In this document: positions 53,395-62,320 of the stretch, in pieces | Layout: every line of letters begins with the position of its first letter | Position numbering within the stretch: the stretch's first letter is position 1 | NCBI RefSeq assembly: GCF_000019185.1 | Contig: NC_010334.1 | Location: 4,774,001 to 4,838,000 of the forward strand | Direction: 5' to 3' | From: Shewanella halifaxensis HAW-EB4 | GTDB lineage: Bacteria > Pseudomonadota > Gammaproteobacteria > Enterobacterales > Shewanellaceae | Length of the DNA stretch: 64,000 nucleotides | The notes under the pieces: generated by a model | The model's input: only the letters and a program-made list of their open reading frames with translations | The model's database searches: none | Told to the model about the DNA's origin: nothing | Program-made: the position numbers and the translations under genes

Positions 53395-53610
53395 ATGGCT
53401 AAAGGTTCAAGCATTAACGGTAATGGCGGCGGTAAAAATGGGGGGAATACCTCTTACACGATAACAGGCAGAGGTAACGTAGCTAGATCTCAAATGGTGA
53501 AAGAGGTTAAACAAGGGCAGCACCCTGACTCACATATTTATAAGAGAAATAATATCGAGTACGTGCGTAATAACCCGAACAATAATAAGCCTGATAATAT
53601 TAATGATTAA
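53395..53610 (+). CDS. Small Gly/Asn-rich protein, possibly DUF3892-like
   Basis: 71 aa, preceded by a good ribosome-binding site (GGAGAG, 5 bases before ATG). The N-terminus is Gly/Asn-rich (SSINGNGGGKNGGN), followed by YTITGRGNVARSQMVKEVKQGQ and an IEYVRNNPNNNK tail. The middle (bbb-G-x-V-x6-V-x3-I/K-x-G followed by a Y/V strand) recalls DUF3892, whose function is unknown; this match is weak. No signal peptide, membrane segment or Cys. It is isolated between two hairpin arrays. Confidence 0.6.
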   Translation: MAKGSSINGNGGGKNGGNTSYTITGRGNVARSQMVKEVKQGQHPDSHIYKRNNIEYVRNNPNNNKPDNIND

Positions 53611-53654
53611 CTAACTTCTCTCAACGAATGCGCTTCCTCTTACTAAGCGTAGAG

Positions 53655-53725
53655 CGAAGCGCCACGACCCTTTATCAAACGAAGTTTGATACCTTCCAGT
53701 TTGTTAGACGAAGTCTAACTCCAAG
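53655..53725. repeat. Short-hairpin array B
   Basis: Two perfect hairpins with 7-bp stems and GAA loops: ATCAAAC-GAA-GTTTGAT (53674-53690) and GTTAGAC-GAA-GTCTAAC (53703-53719), preceded by a degenerate third (AGAGC-GAA-GCGCC) and the phrase CACGACCCTTT shared with array A. Stem sequences differ while stem length and loop size are kept. Confidence 0.6.
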
Positions 53726-53850
53726 TCCAAGTTATTAAGGTAAAAATAACAAACCCTATATAACTGCTAAACTTAACCAGAACCCAAACAAAGGGAAAAC
53801 TGGATTTCCCTATCCACAACGACCTCTCCATAAAACAAAAGGATTTGTTT

Positions 53851-55371
53851 ATGCCCATAGCCTGTGTTGCCACCCGTGCTAGCCACGGCGTCCAAGCCCC
53901 TGCCGTACAAGTCGAAGTCCATCTCAGCAACGGTCTGCCTGCATTTAGCCTAGTTGGACTACCTGAAGCCTCTGTCAAAGAGGCGAAAGAGCGAGTGCGT
54001 AGCGCGCTTATCAACGCCGGATTTGAATTCCCCATGCGCCGCATCACGGTTAACCTTGCACCGGCTGACCTGCCTAAACATGGTGGTCGCTACGATCTGC
54101 CTATCGCCATCGGTATCCTCGCGGCCTCGAAGCAGATCCCACTCAAATCTGTCGAGCAACATGAATTTGTCGGTGAACTGGCACTGACTGGCCATGTGCG
54201 TTACTGCCAAGGGATGCTACCTGTCATCGTCGATGCCAGCAAACAAAATAGCACCTTAGTCCTCCCGGTAGATAATCGTGAAGACGCCGAACTCGTGGGC
54301 TTTGAAAAGGTCCTTTTTGCCACTCACCTGCAATCTCTAGCCGCCTACCTACACGGCCAATCGCAACTCCCTAGTATCGACCTTAATCTTGAGTGGTTAT
54401 CACAAGATAAAACTAAGCCGTTATCTTGTATGAGTGAAGTGGTGGGTCAACATCAAGCCAAACAAGCATTAGAGATAGCCGCTGCTGGCAACCATAACCT
54501 GCTGATGCTGGGGCCACCTGGAACCGGTAAGACCATGCTCGCTAGCCGTATGATGCAGCTTCTACCACAGTTAGCCTATAGCGAAGCCTTAGAGGTCGCT
54601 GCCATTCACTCTGTTGCAGGACACAACATTAAACCTGATAGTTTTTATCAGCGTCCCTTTAGGAGCCCGCACCATACCTGCTCGGCTATCTCTTTGGTGG
54701 GCGGCGGTGCCCAGCCCAAACCCGGTGAAATATCCTTAGCTCATAGGGGCGTACTTTTCTTAGATGAGGTGGCGGAGTTTCCAAGAAAAGTCCTCGATTG
54801 CCTGCGTGAGCCGATGGAAACCGGTGAGGTGAGTATCTCCCGTGCGGCGGCCAAACTGACCTTTGCCAGTCGCTTCCAGCTCATCGCCGCCATGAACCCT
54901 AGTCCTTGCGGTGATAGCGACAATGGCAGATCCAGTAATGAGCAGATCCAGCGCTATCTTTCAAAGTTATCAGGGCCTTTTCTCGACCGCTTTGACTTAA
55001 CTATAGACGTGCCCAAACTGCCCTTAGGCGCACTCAATAACCAAAACACACAAGCCGAAACCAGTGCGACAATTGCCAAGCGCGTACAACAAGCACGAGA
55101 GACGCAACTCGCTCGCTCCGGCGTGCTCAACAGTGAACTAACAGGCAAACAGCTTAAACAAGAGGCTAAGTTTGATGATAAAGACCTGATTTTTTTGGAG
55201 CAAAGCGTCAATCAACTCGGGCTGTCTGTACGCAGTTATCACCGTCTACAGCGGGTCGCTCGCACCATAGCCGATCTGCAACAAGAGCCCAATGTCAGCC
55301 GCTCTCACATCGCCCAAGCGCTAGGATACCGCGCCATGGATCGACTACTCGCCTCGCTATCAAGGCAGTAA
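53851..55371 (+). CDS. comM: ComM/YifB-family AAA+ Mg-chelatase-like ATPase
   Basis: 506 aa from the ATG at 53851 (AAAGGA upstream; a TTG two codons earlier is less likely). N-terminal Lon-protease-like fold segment (VEVHLSNGLPAFSLVGLPEASVKEAKERVRSA), AAA+ core with Walker A GPPGTGKT (about 220-227), Walker B GVLFLDEVAEF, and a C-terminal Mg-chelatase domain (SYHRLQRVARTIADL). In naturally competent gammaproteobacteria, ComM is a hexameric helicase that drives branch migration during transformation. It is a common insertion site for accessory DNA, in keeping with the repeats upstream. Confidence 0.93.
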   Translation: MPIACVATRASHGVQAPAVQVEVHLSNGLPAFSLVGLPEASVKEAKERVRSALINAGFEFPMRRITVNLAPADLPKHGGRYDLPIAIGILAASKQIPLKSVEQHEFVGELALTGHVRYCQGMLPVIVDASKQNSTLVLPVDNREDAELVGFEKVLFATHLQSLAAYLHGQSQLPSIDLNLEWLSQDKTKPLSCMSEVVGQHQAKQALEIAAAGNHNLLMLGPPGTGKTMLASRMMQLLPQLAYSEALEVAAIHSVAGHNIKPDSFYQRPFRSPHHTCSAISLVGGGAQPKPGEISLAHRGVLFLDEVAEFPRKVLDCLREPMETGEVSISRAAAKLTFASRFQLIAAMNPSPCGDSDNGRSSNEQIQRYLSKLSGPFLDRFDLTIDVPKLPLGALNNQNTQAETSATIAKRVQQARETQLARSGVLNSELTGKQLKQEAKFDDKDLIFLEQSVNQLGLSVRSYHRLQRVARTIADLQQEPNVSRSHIAQALGYRAMDRLLASLSRQ

Positions 55372-55820
55372 TGACGCGTAGGCTTGATTGCACAATGTAG
55401 GTCCCTAACCTGCTCATATACTCAATATAGCCGCTTGCAGCATGGCTGACTTTGTCATATTTCTTAGTGGGTTGTGCATAAACAGGCAAAGATATAGAGG
55501 TTACAGAGCCCCCAATGGAGAAAGTAAATAAGATATGCTTAAATTAAATAACTGTTACCCTTATGACAAAATAAGTTGAATCAAGTCTTAGATTCCAGTA
55601 AATTCCTCCCGCTTCGTTAACTCGATGATATTGAAGTAGCAAACATTTATTTACTTTGATCATACCTAAGCAGCGTTTTTATAGCATTTTCGCCACCAAG
55701 AGCGACCTTCACAACGCGATCTCCAACATGGTAAGGATCTGTTTGCCCATCACCCCACTCAGCCTGTAACAGGCTAATGGCTATCATCTTTTATTTAATT
55801 TTTCTCGTTATTAGTAAATT
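55372..55820. other. Intergenic region between comM and the EAL gene
   Basis: About 450 bases without a supported gene. One small hairpin, AGCCTG-TAA-CAGGCT, lies near 55763. The AT-rich end (55780-55820) probably holds the promoter of the EAL gene. Confidence 0.5.
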
Positions 55821-57350
55821 ATGACCATGCCAAGTAAATTCAAATATAACAGCAAATATGCCATAAAATCCCTTACTGTGGGCCTTTTCTTTATTGCATT
55901 ACTGGCTGTATCACTAGGTCTTAGCCACTACCTACTAACGCGTCAGCTTACCGATGTTGCCAGCAAGCTTGAGCATGAATACGAGCAAAGACTACTAGCC
56001 GCAAAAGCACAGATGCGAGAAGTGCAGGCGATGCTACAAGAGAATAAAGAGACTCACTGCTCTGAAGAGACCATCAAGCTGCTCAAGAAGAAGCTATTTA
56101 CACAGAGTGACCAACCTGTGCCTTGGGTGAAGTTTAATGACGAAGACATTATCTGTTCGGCTATCGGTCGCTGGCCAATCCCTCCAGGAGGCAAATTACT
56201 CAGCAGAGATATTGATGGTCATGGGCTCGTGAAAACCACCGACGTTAGCGCCTTCTCCAAACAAAAGGTCATTTATGCCCGCGCAGCTGACAGTCTGACA
56301 AAGGTGTTTGTGCCTGTACAATCGATAGGAGCCGTTAATCGGGTTCTCGCCGACTGCCAAGCATGCGGTGGCATAAATATTAAAGCAAACTCCCATGATT
56401 GGCTCAGTCAAAATACTGATGCAAATCCCTTTGCAAGTATCGAGTACCAAGCCAAAGGCTCACAATTTAAGTACACCTTAATCAGCAATGAGTCAGCAAG
56501 AAACCTGCTTTGGCTAACCGTATTCCTACTATTACTACTACCTGCGGCATTCTTGGGCTTTACGCTCTATCTATATCGCGAGAAAATCTTTAAGTTTTAT
56601 TGGCATCGTCGCTTCGTGTCGGCCATGAAAAAAGAGGCCTTCTACTTAGCTTATCAACCAATAATAGATACCAAGGCTGGACAAGTATTTGCGGTCGAAA
56701 CCCTGCTAAGGTGGCGTAAGAAAAACGGAGACTGTAGAGAAACCTGCAGCTATATCAAAATGCTGGAGCAAGACTCTGTAATGCCACAGCTGACGAAGTG
56801 GATGATTAAAACTGCGTTAAGTGAACTAAAATCCTTACTTAGAAGTAATCAGATAGCCAGATGCAGCATCAATATCAGCGCGAAACAGATAGAGCAGCAA
56901 GATTTACTGCCATATCTACAGCTATTAGCTAACAATGGTTATCCCGTGGACCAATTATGCTTCGAACTCACCGAACGTCAGCCTATCGAGTCTTTACAGG
57001 TTATCCGTGAATTTATCGCTGGCTGTAAGCAGTTAGGCTGTCGCATCAAGCTCGACGATATGGGCGTGGGTTACGGTGGCGGTTTGCTTATCCAGCAGTT
57101 AGAGTTTGACTGCCTAAAGATAAATAAAGCCTTTATCAAAATAGTACTGAGCGAGCAAAACCAACCATTTCTCATCCGCTCCTACATTGCGATTGCGAGG
57201 GAGATGAATATTAATCTCATCGCAGAGGGGGTTGAAACCCGTGAGCAGGCTCTATACCTACAAGAGTTAGGTATTCATCTGCATCAAGGCTGGCTCTATT
57301 CAAAGGCACTGCCCGCAACGGAGCTAAGAACCTACTTACTCAACAGTTAA
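55821..57350 (+). CDS. CSS-motif EAL-domain c-di-GMP phosphodiesterase
   Basis: 509 aa: membrane helix (about 18-39), periplasmic CSS-type domain (about 40-230) with Cys in HCSEETIKLL, IICSAIGRW and DCQACGG, second helix (about 232-252), and a C-terminal EAL domain (about 265-505). Catalytic residues are mostly kept: ETLLRW (EAL position), INISAKQ, ELTER, LDDMGVGYGG and AEGVET; the KxD motif reads KIN. Known relatives (E. coli PdeC) sense periplasmic thiol redox through the CSS cysteines and degrade c-di-GMP. It may oppose the cyclases in this window and so favour adhesin release. Confidence 0.9.
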   Translation: MTMPSKFKYNSKYAIKSLTVGLFFIALLAVSLGLSHYLLTRQLTDVASKLEHEYEQRLLAAKAQMREVQAMLQENKETHCSEETIKLLKKKLFTQSDQPVPWVKFNDEDIICSAIGRWPIPPGGKLLSRDIDGHGLVKTTDVSAFSKQKVIYARAADSLTKVFVPVQSIGAVNRVLADCQACGGINIKANSHDWLSQNTDANPFASIEYQAKGSQFKYTLISNESARNLLWLTVFLLLLLPAAFLGFTLYLYREKIFKFYWHRRFVSAMKKEAFYLAYQPIIDTKAGQVFAVETLLRWRKKNGDCRETCSYIKMLEQDSVMPQLTKWMIKTALSELKSLLRSNQIARCSINISAKQIEQQDLLPYLQLLANNGYPVDQLCFELTERQPIESLQVIREFIAGCKQLGCRIKLDDMGVGYGGGLLIQQLEFDCLKINKAFIKIVLSEQNQPFLIRSYIAIAREMNINLIAEGVETREQALYLQELGIHLHQGWLYSKALPATELRTYLLNS

Positions 57351-57365
57351 CGTCTAAAACTCAAT

Positions 57366-57405
57366 CAAGCCCTAGCATAATACTAATCAGTATAATGCTG
57401 GGGCT
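57366..57405 (+). terminator. Possible terminator after the EAL gene
   Basis: Interrupted hairpin AAGCCC.AGCAT..TACT / AGTA..ATGCT.GGGCTT with an AATC loop, about 15 bases after the stop. No strong T-run, so termination efficiency is uncertain. Confidence 0.45.
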
Positions 57406-57587
57406 TAACATTTATAATGTGATAAATCTTCTGAACAACTAGTCACAACTCGCGCTAACAGTCACTAACAGGTTTCCCCAAAGCACCGATAGACTGAACC
57501 GTAAACCGTCCATAATTTAACATCTAGATTGAGACCAGCCCTGACAACGAGTACTATAGGTCTCCAATTTTTTTCTAGAGGTTGTTA

Positions 57588-58493
57588 ATGGGCGCGATAG
57601 TGTCACGCATTAGGGGAAGCTTTGCCTTCTTGTGTTATGTAATTAACACGCTATTTTGGGTCACTCCAATATTAGTTATGAGCATTTTCAAGCTTATTCC
57701 TTTAACAGTGACTCGTAAGGCCTGCACCTATTTCCTCGATTTTTGTGCCAGTGCTTGGATCAGCGTCAATGGCGCTATCGAAAACCTGTTGCACCCGTTC
57801 AAACTTACTGTTGAAGGTGACACAGAGCTGTCTACCGAAGAGTGGTATATGGTTATTGCTAACCACCAGTCTTGGGTAGATATTCTCATCTTGCAGCGAA
57901 TTTTGAACCGTAAAATTCCCTTCTTAAAGTTCTTCTTAAAACAGGAGCTGATCTTTGTACCTGTATTAGGGCTAGCTTGGTGGGCACTAGATTTTCCGTT
58001 TATGCGCCGCTATAGCACGTCACAATTAAAGAAAAACCCTAAGCTACGCGGTAAAGATATCGAGATCACTCGTAAAGCCTGTGCTAAATTCAAGAACAAG
58101 CCGGTCAGCGTAATGAACTTTGTTGAGGGCACCCGCTTTCATCCAGGAAAACACAACAAACAGAACTCACCTTTTACTCACCTTCTTAAGCCTAAGGCTG
58201 GCGGAATGGCTTTTGCGCTTTCGGCAATGGGCGAGCATATTGACAAACTAGTGGACGTCTCTATCTATTATCCCGGCAAGGTTCCGACCTACTGGGAATA
58301 CATTAGCGGCCAAGTAAAAGAAGTTAGAGTTCATATTAGTGTTAATACAATTAATGATGAACTGCGCGGTGATTACATCAAAGACCGCCAATTCAAAATC
58401 CAATTTCAGCAAGAGTTAAACCTTATCTGGCAACAGAAAGATCGTGTACTAGCCCAATTAGCGCAAGCAGAAATCACTCGAGAAGAGGCATAA
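57588..58493 (+). CDS. PlsC-family acyltransferase (YihG-like), copy 1
   Basis: 301 aa from the ATG at 57588, with AGAGG 7 bases upstream; a TTG two codons earlier is possible. One or two N-terminal membrane helices (about 14-40), catalytic NHxxxxD motif NHQSWVD (His93, Asp98), then FLKQELIFVPVLGLAWW, the acyl-acceptor motif EGTRFHPGK and a C-terminal LKPKAGGMAFAL segment. This family includes the E. coli YihG/YihG-like lysophospholipid acyltransferases. The next gene, 7 bases downstream, is a paralogue. Confidence 0.9.
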   Translation: MGAIVSRIRGSFAFLCYVINTLFWVTPILVMSIFKLIPLTVTRKACTYFLDFCASAWISVNGAIENLLHPFKLTVEGDTELSTEEWYMVIANHQSWVDILILQRILNRKIPFLKFFLKQELIFVPVLGLAWWALDFPFMRRYSTSQLKKNPKLRGKDIEITRKACAKFKNKPVSVMNFVEGTRFHPGKHNKQNSPFTHLLKPKAGGMAFALSAMGEHIDKLVDVSIYYPGKVPTYWEYISGQVKEVRVHISVNTINDELRGDYIKDRQFKIQFQQELNLIWQQKDRVLAQLAQAEITREEA

Positions 58494-58500
58494 AAGCAAG

Positions 58501-59451
58501 ATGTTAAACTTTTTACCTGGACCAGTCTTATATTTCCTAAGCACCCTATTCTTGATCATTAATACCGTTTTATGGGCATCACTGATCAGTGTAGGTGGCA
58601 TCATTAAACTGCTACTGCCAATTACTGTCGTGCGCATCGGCTTAACCCATGTCATGAATCGCTTTATGTGGGCTTGGGCTACCTGTAATGGCGGTATTTT
58701 ATATCTACTCGCCGACATTGAATGGGATATTAAGGGGCTAGACAATCTCGATAAAAAGAGCTGGTACCTACTGATCAGCAATCATCTCAGCGGCTTCGAT
58801 ATTGCGGTGCAGACTTATGTATTACGTAACCACATTCCTATGCTTAAGTTTTTTCTTAAAAAAGAACTTATGTACGTGCCATTTTTAGGCTTAGGATGCT
58901 GGGCACTCGATATGCCATTTATGACTCGAACTAGCCCCGCCAAGCTAAAGAAAAACCCTAAGCTTAAAGGCAAAGATTTACACAGCACCCGTCGTGCCTG
59001 TAAAAAATTCCGTAACATGCCAACATCGATTATCAACTATGTTGAAGGCAGTCGCTTCACAGGTGAGAAGCATGCTCGTCAAGACTCACCTTATCGTTAC
59101 CTTCTACGCCCTAAAGCCGGTGGTATTGCCTTTGCGCTTTCGGCGATGGGTGAACAGTTTACCAATGTACTCGACATCACAGTCCTTTATCCTGACGTAT
59201 TTAAAAAGGATGCCTTATACGAAGTGATGCATGGCCGCATGAAAAAGATTGTCGTGCGGGTAAAAGTACTACCTGTGCCCGAGGTCGATAATAAGCGCTA
59301 TTTTTCAGAGGCAGCTTACCGCGTTGAGTTTCAACGCTGGCTCAATGATCTTTGGGAAAATAAAGATGAAGAGATCCATCATCTAATGCTTAAACACAAT
59401 CCATCTAGCGAGCATATTGTTCATAAGCCTAGCGACTCAGATAATCAATAG
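58501..59451 (+). CDS. PlsC-family acyltransferase (YihG-like), copy 2
   Basis: 316 aa. Same architecture as the gene 7 bases upstream: membrane helices at about 8-40, NHLSGFD (His95, Asp100), FLKKELMYVPFLGLGCWALDMPFM, EGSRFTGEK and LRPKAGGIAFALSAMGEQ. The parallel motifs across the full length show a tandem duplication that has diverged considerably. The pair probably modifies the 2-position acyl chain of phospholipids or a related lipid; different chain specificity between copies is an inference. Confidence 0.9.
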   Translation: MLNFLPGPVLYFLSTLFLIINTVLWASLISVGGIIKLLLPITVVRIGLTHVMNRFMWAWATCNGGILYLLADIEWDIKGLDNLDKKSWYLLISNHLSGFDIAVQTYVLRNHIPMLKFFLKKELMYVPFLGLGCWALDMPFMTRTSPAKLKKNPKLKGKDLHSTRRACKKFRNMPTSIINYVEGSRFTGEKHARQDSPYRYLLRPKAGGIAFALSAMGEQFTNVLDITVLYPDVFKKDALYEVMHGRMKKIVVRVKVLPVPEVDNKRYFSEAAYRVEFQRWLNDLWENKDEEIHHLMLKHNPSSEHIVHKPSDSDNQ

Positions 59452-59770
59452 ATGTACCAAGTTTCATCTAGGCAAGGCATACAACCTTGCCTATTTAAAG
59501 CCTCTTTTAGCTTCAACACTTCGGAATTCGTCAAATAAACCGCACTCAAAACAAACAGTTCAAACCCCTAAGTAACAGACCGCAAACAGCCACGTCAATC
59601 TAGAGTTAGCCAATAAGCCTCCAGCAGCCCCTGCATACTGTAAAATCTACAATATAAAATACTAAGCAAAACTTTAAATTTGCCAGTAATGTCAATATGT
59701 TGACTAGACTTAGTCAGTTCTAGAGGATAGGCTCACCAGTCACCAACACAATAACAACAAGCGTATTAAA
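59452..59770. other. Intergenic region after the acyltransferases
   Basis: No gene seen. AGGCAAGG / CCTTGCCT hairpin with a 7-base loop (59470-59492), 19 bases after the stop, is a probable weak terminator. The AT-rich remainder likely carries the promoter of the small lipoprotein gene. Confidence 0.5.
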
Positions 59771-60172
59771 ATGTATCGTCAACTCAAATTAGCCTACACC
59801 TTTTTTATTGTTCTCTTTATGCTGATGAGTATGGGCTGCGCAAATCAAGGCGGCACTAACTCCACTAAGTCACCACTACAGATCAGCGGTACCGAGATGG
59901 CTTACTTCTGGGTGACAAAAGATACGCTCATCAGTTGGCAACAGATATTGCCTCTGCCAACCGCCGAGCCTGCGCAAGATAAAGCAACCTATAAAGTCTC
60001 CTTTGTGATTAGCAACTCAGGGACAATGCAACAGGTCAGCATGGTTAACACCAGCGACGGCACTAAGATCCCCGTGGATGAACTGACAGGAATAAGCGAG
60101 TATCGGTTTTACCCAACCGCGCAGAACATTAGCCGTCAGGCGGTTATGATCAACACTATTGTCACGCTTTAA
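59771..60172 (+). CDS. Small hypothetical lipoprotein
   Basis: 133 aa. Lipoprotein signal with hydrophobic core FFIVLFMLMSMG and lipobox ending in Cys23, then a short Gly/Ser/Thr linker and a mostly beta domain (YKVSFVISNSGTMQQVSMVNTSDG, YRFYPTAQNISRQAVMINTIVTL). The layout, with a final hydrophobic strand, is reminiscent of TonB-C-like folds, but I do not recognise a family. Followed by a bidirectional terminator. Confidence 0.8.
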   Translation: MYRQLKLAYTFFIVLFMLMSMGCANQGGTNSTKSPLQISGTEMAYFWVTKDTLISWQQILPLPTAEPAQDKATYKVSFVISNSGTMQQVSMVNTSDGTKIPVDELTGISEYRFYPTAQNISRQAVMINTIVTL

Positions 60173-60185
60173 AAAACATCCATAA

Positions 60186-60211
60186 AAAAGGCTCCTAATT
60201 AGGAGCCTTTT
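60186..60211. terminator. Bidirectional terminator
   Basis: AAAAGGCTCCTAA / TTAGGAGCCTTTT, a perfect 13-bp palindrome between the convergent lipoprotein and aminotransferase genes. Confidence 0.85.
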
Positions 60212-60256
60212 GCATTCAGCTAAGTGAGCTAAGCTTAGCCTTTAGAAAATAGCTTG

Positions 60257-61348
60257 TTAGCCCTGCATACGCTTAACGTGCTGCACCCAGCCTTCTGGCC
60301 CTTGAATATGACCTTTCTGGATCTCGGTTAACACCTTATAGATCCGCTTAGTGTGCTCACCTACTTCGCCATCTCCGACCGTGACAATGCGGTTATCTTC
60401 GAAGATATAAGAGCCAACTGGCGATACGACAGCCGCAGTACCAAAACCACCCGCTTCGATGATCTCACCAGACTCGATATCGCTAATAAACTGATCCAAC
60501 ATCACCGTCTCTTGGCGTACTTCGCAGCCCAGCAGCCCGCCCAAATCAAGAATAGATTGTGAGGTAATCGACTTTAAGATGGTGTCGGTAAATTTTGGAA
60601 TAATAATCGTGCCGTCTTTAAGCACGTGGAAATGGTTCATCGCGCCCACTTCTTCAATCTGCTTATTGTTAGCATCCAAGTACAGCACCTGCGCGGCACC
60701 ATACTCAGCAGCAGCCTTACCCGCCTTTAGCGATGCCGCGTAGTTACCCGCCGCCTTAGAGGCACCGGTACCGCCGGCAACTGCGCGGTGAAAACGCTCG
60801 CTGATCAACAGACGAATCGCCTTATCGAAACCGTCGCTATAATAGGGGCCACTAGGGCTCAACATCACGCAGAAGGTATATTGCTCACTCGGACTCACCG
60901 ATAAGCGGTCTTCGGTAGCAAAGATAAATGGACGGATATAGAGACAGGCGCCCTCTTGCATCGGGAACCACAAACGATCCACATCAATCAAGGCATTGAT
61001 GGCATCTATCTGCATCTGTTCAGGTAATGCCGGAATACAGAGAATGTCTGCCGAACGATTTAAACGTTCGGCATTTTTATCAATGCGGAAGGTGTAAATT
61101 TCGCCGTCTTCGTGCTGGAAGGCTTTTGCACCTTCAAAAACTGACTGACCATAATGTAGAGCAATGGCACCCGGTGCAACTTCAAATGGGCCATAAGGAA
61201 CGACTCTGGGATCACACCACTGCCCATCGCGATAATCCATTAAAAACATGTGGTCAGTTCTGAGGTTACCGAAGCCGACATTGCTTGTAGGCTTGAATTG
61301 CTCGGTACGGCGCTCTAACGCAGGTTTTAAGTTGTAAGTTATTTGCAT
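60257..61348 (-). CDS. ilvE2: Branched-chain amino acid aminotransferase (long, BCAT-II type)
   Basis: 363 aa, about 55 residues longer than the operon IlvE. Class IV PLP fold of the eukaryote/Gram-positive-like subgroup: HYGQSVFEGAKAF, CLYIRPFIFATEDRL, PLP Lys198 in TGASKAAGNYAAS, and EVGAMNHFHV. Reversible transamination of branched-chain amino acids; the symbol ilvE2 is a working label only. It lies outside the ilv operon, so one copy may serve synthesis and this one degradation or turnover. Confidence 0.92.
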   Translation of the reverse strand: MQITYNLKPALERRTEQFKPTSNVGFGNLRTDHMFLMDYRDGQWCDPRVVPYGPFEVAPGAIALHYGQSVFEGAKAFQHEDGEIYTFRIDKNAERLNRSADILCIPALPEQMQIDAINALIDVDRLWFPMQEGACLYIRPFIFATEDRLSVSPSEQYTFCVMLSPSGPYYSDGFDKAIRLLISERFHRAVAGGTGASKAAGNYAASLKAGKAAAEYGAAQVLYLDANNKQIEEVGAMNHFHVLKDGTIIIPKFTDTILKSITSQSILDLGGLLGCEVRQETVMLDQFISDIESGEIIEAGGFGTAAVVSPVGSYIFEDNRIVTVGDGEVGEHTKRIYKVLTEIQKGHIQGPEGWVQHVKRMQG

Positions 61349-61486
61349 TGTATACCACCTTGATTACTGACTGAGCAGCCTATCAGTGGTCATATAAAAG
61401 TCAAGCAAAACGGGGGCTAGCCTCAAGATCTTCAATAAGCGTATTAACTAAACTCTGGAAAGATATCAGGTAAGGGTTACTGAGCC

Positions 61487-61515
61487 AGCCCTCTTTTCAG
61501 GAGGGCTTTTTTATA
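61487..61515 (+). terminator. Orphan plus-strand terminator
   Basis: AGCCCTC / GAGGGCT stem followed by TTTTTTATA on the plus strand, although both flanking genes are on the minus strand. It may end an unannotated plus-strand RNA (see findings) or be a relic. Confidence 0.6.
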
Positions 61516-61528
61516 CTTTAAAAAAGAG

Positions 61529-62320
61529 TTAAGCGGCGCATTCTTTTTTGCGTAAACAAGGTGCTGAGCTATTGGCCGAGGAGCTGGTCAAGGCACTGCA
61601 TGCGCTGCAACTCATATGATCGCGATAGTGTTTATCGAAAAAGTTCGAGCTTCGACTCTCGAGAGACTCAAACAGTTCAGGATTCAATGGCTTAGTCCAC
61701 TTGTATTGCGCCATCAATCTTGCCAAGTGGCGATAACAGGTCTCGCGACGATTCGATAAGTATTCAGGCGCAATCAGTTGGCTTTCGAACTGGGTTAACG
61801 AACCTGTAAGGTAAAAGGTGATCCCTTGAACGAGCTCTTTCACCTGTAGTGGCGTGGCCACAAGTTCGCCTCTTGCTACGGCTTCATTGAGTGAGTCGGT
61901 AAACCAGCCCCAAAACGCATTGATACGCTTTTTGAAACGATCCACTTTCTCATCACTGGCCAGTTGCCACACCATGGTATTGACTGAAACAGAGCGCAGA
62001 GTAAAGAAACTCTTACTGCGCTTGATGGTTTCGAATGTAAACAGAATGGGCAACAACACTTTTTCTTGGGCGGTTAAATCGGGATATTTGTTAATAAATA
62101 TTGGTAAGTGGTTAGAGGTCGCGCTGCGTAAAAAAAGACAAACCAAAACATCCTCTTTACGCTCAAAAAACTTATACAGTGTGCCAGTGGAACATCCCAC
62201 CTCTTTCGCAAGTTGCGAGAACTTAAATGACACGATGCCTTGCGACTCAATGAGCCGTTCTGCGGCGTCGAGTATCTGGTTGCAGCGCATCATGGGCAAC
62301 GTTTCAGTGGGACATTTCAT
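61529..62320 (-). CDS. TetR-family regulator with cysteine-rich C-terminal tail
   Basis: 263 aa. N-terminal HTH FKFSQLAKEVGCSTGTLYKFFERKEDVLVCLF (about 33-65). The C-terminus is unusually extended (about 45 residues past the typical fold) and holds four cysteines at 238, 241, 255 and 261 (CSACS...CLRKKEC), suggestive of metal or redox sensing. It is divergent from the second exported flavoprotein gene across a 344-base region with a large inverted repeat, so it probably controls that gene. Confidence 0.88.
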   Translation of the reverse strand: MKCPTETLPMMRCNQILDAAERLIESQGIVSFKFSQLAKEVGCSTGTLYKFFERKEDVLVCLFLRSATSNHLPIFINKYPDLTAQEKVLLPILFTFETIKRSKSFFTLRSVSVNTMVWQLASDEKVDRFKKRINAFWGWFTDSLNEAVARGELVATPLQVKELVQGITFYLTGSLTQFESQLIAPEYLSNRRETCYRHLARLMAQYKWTKPLNPELFESLESRSSNFFDKHYRDHMSCSACSALTSSSANSSAPCLRKKECAA

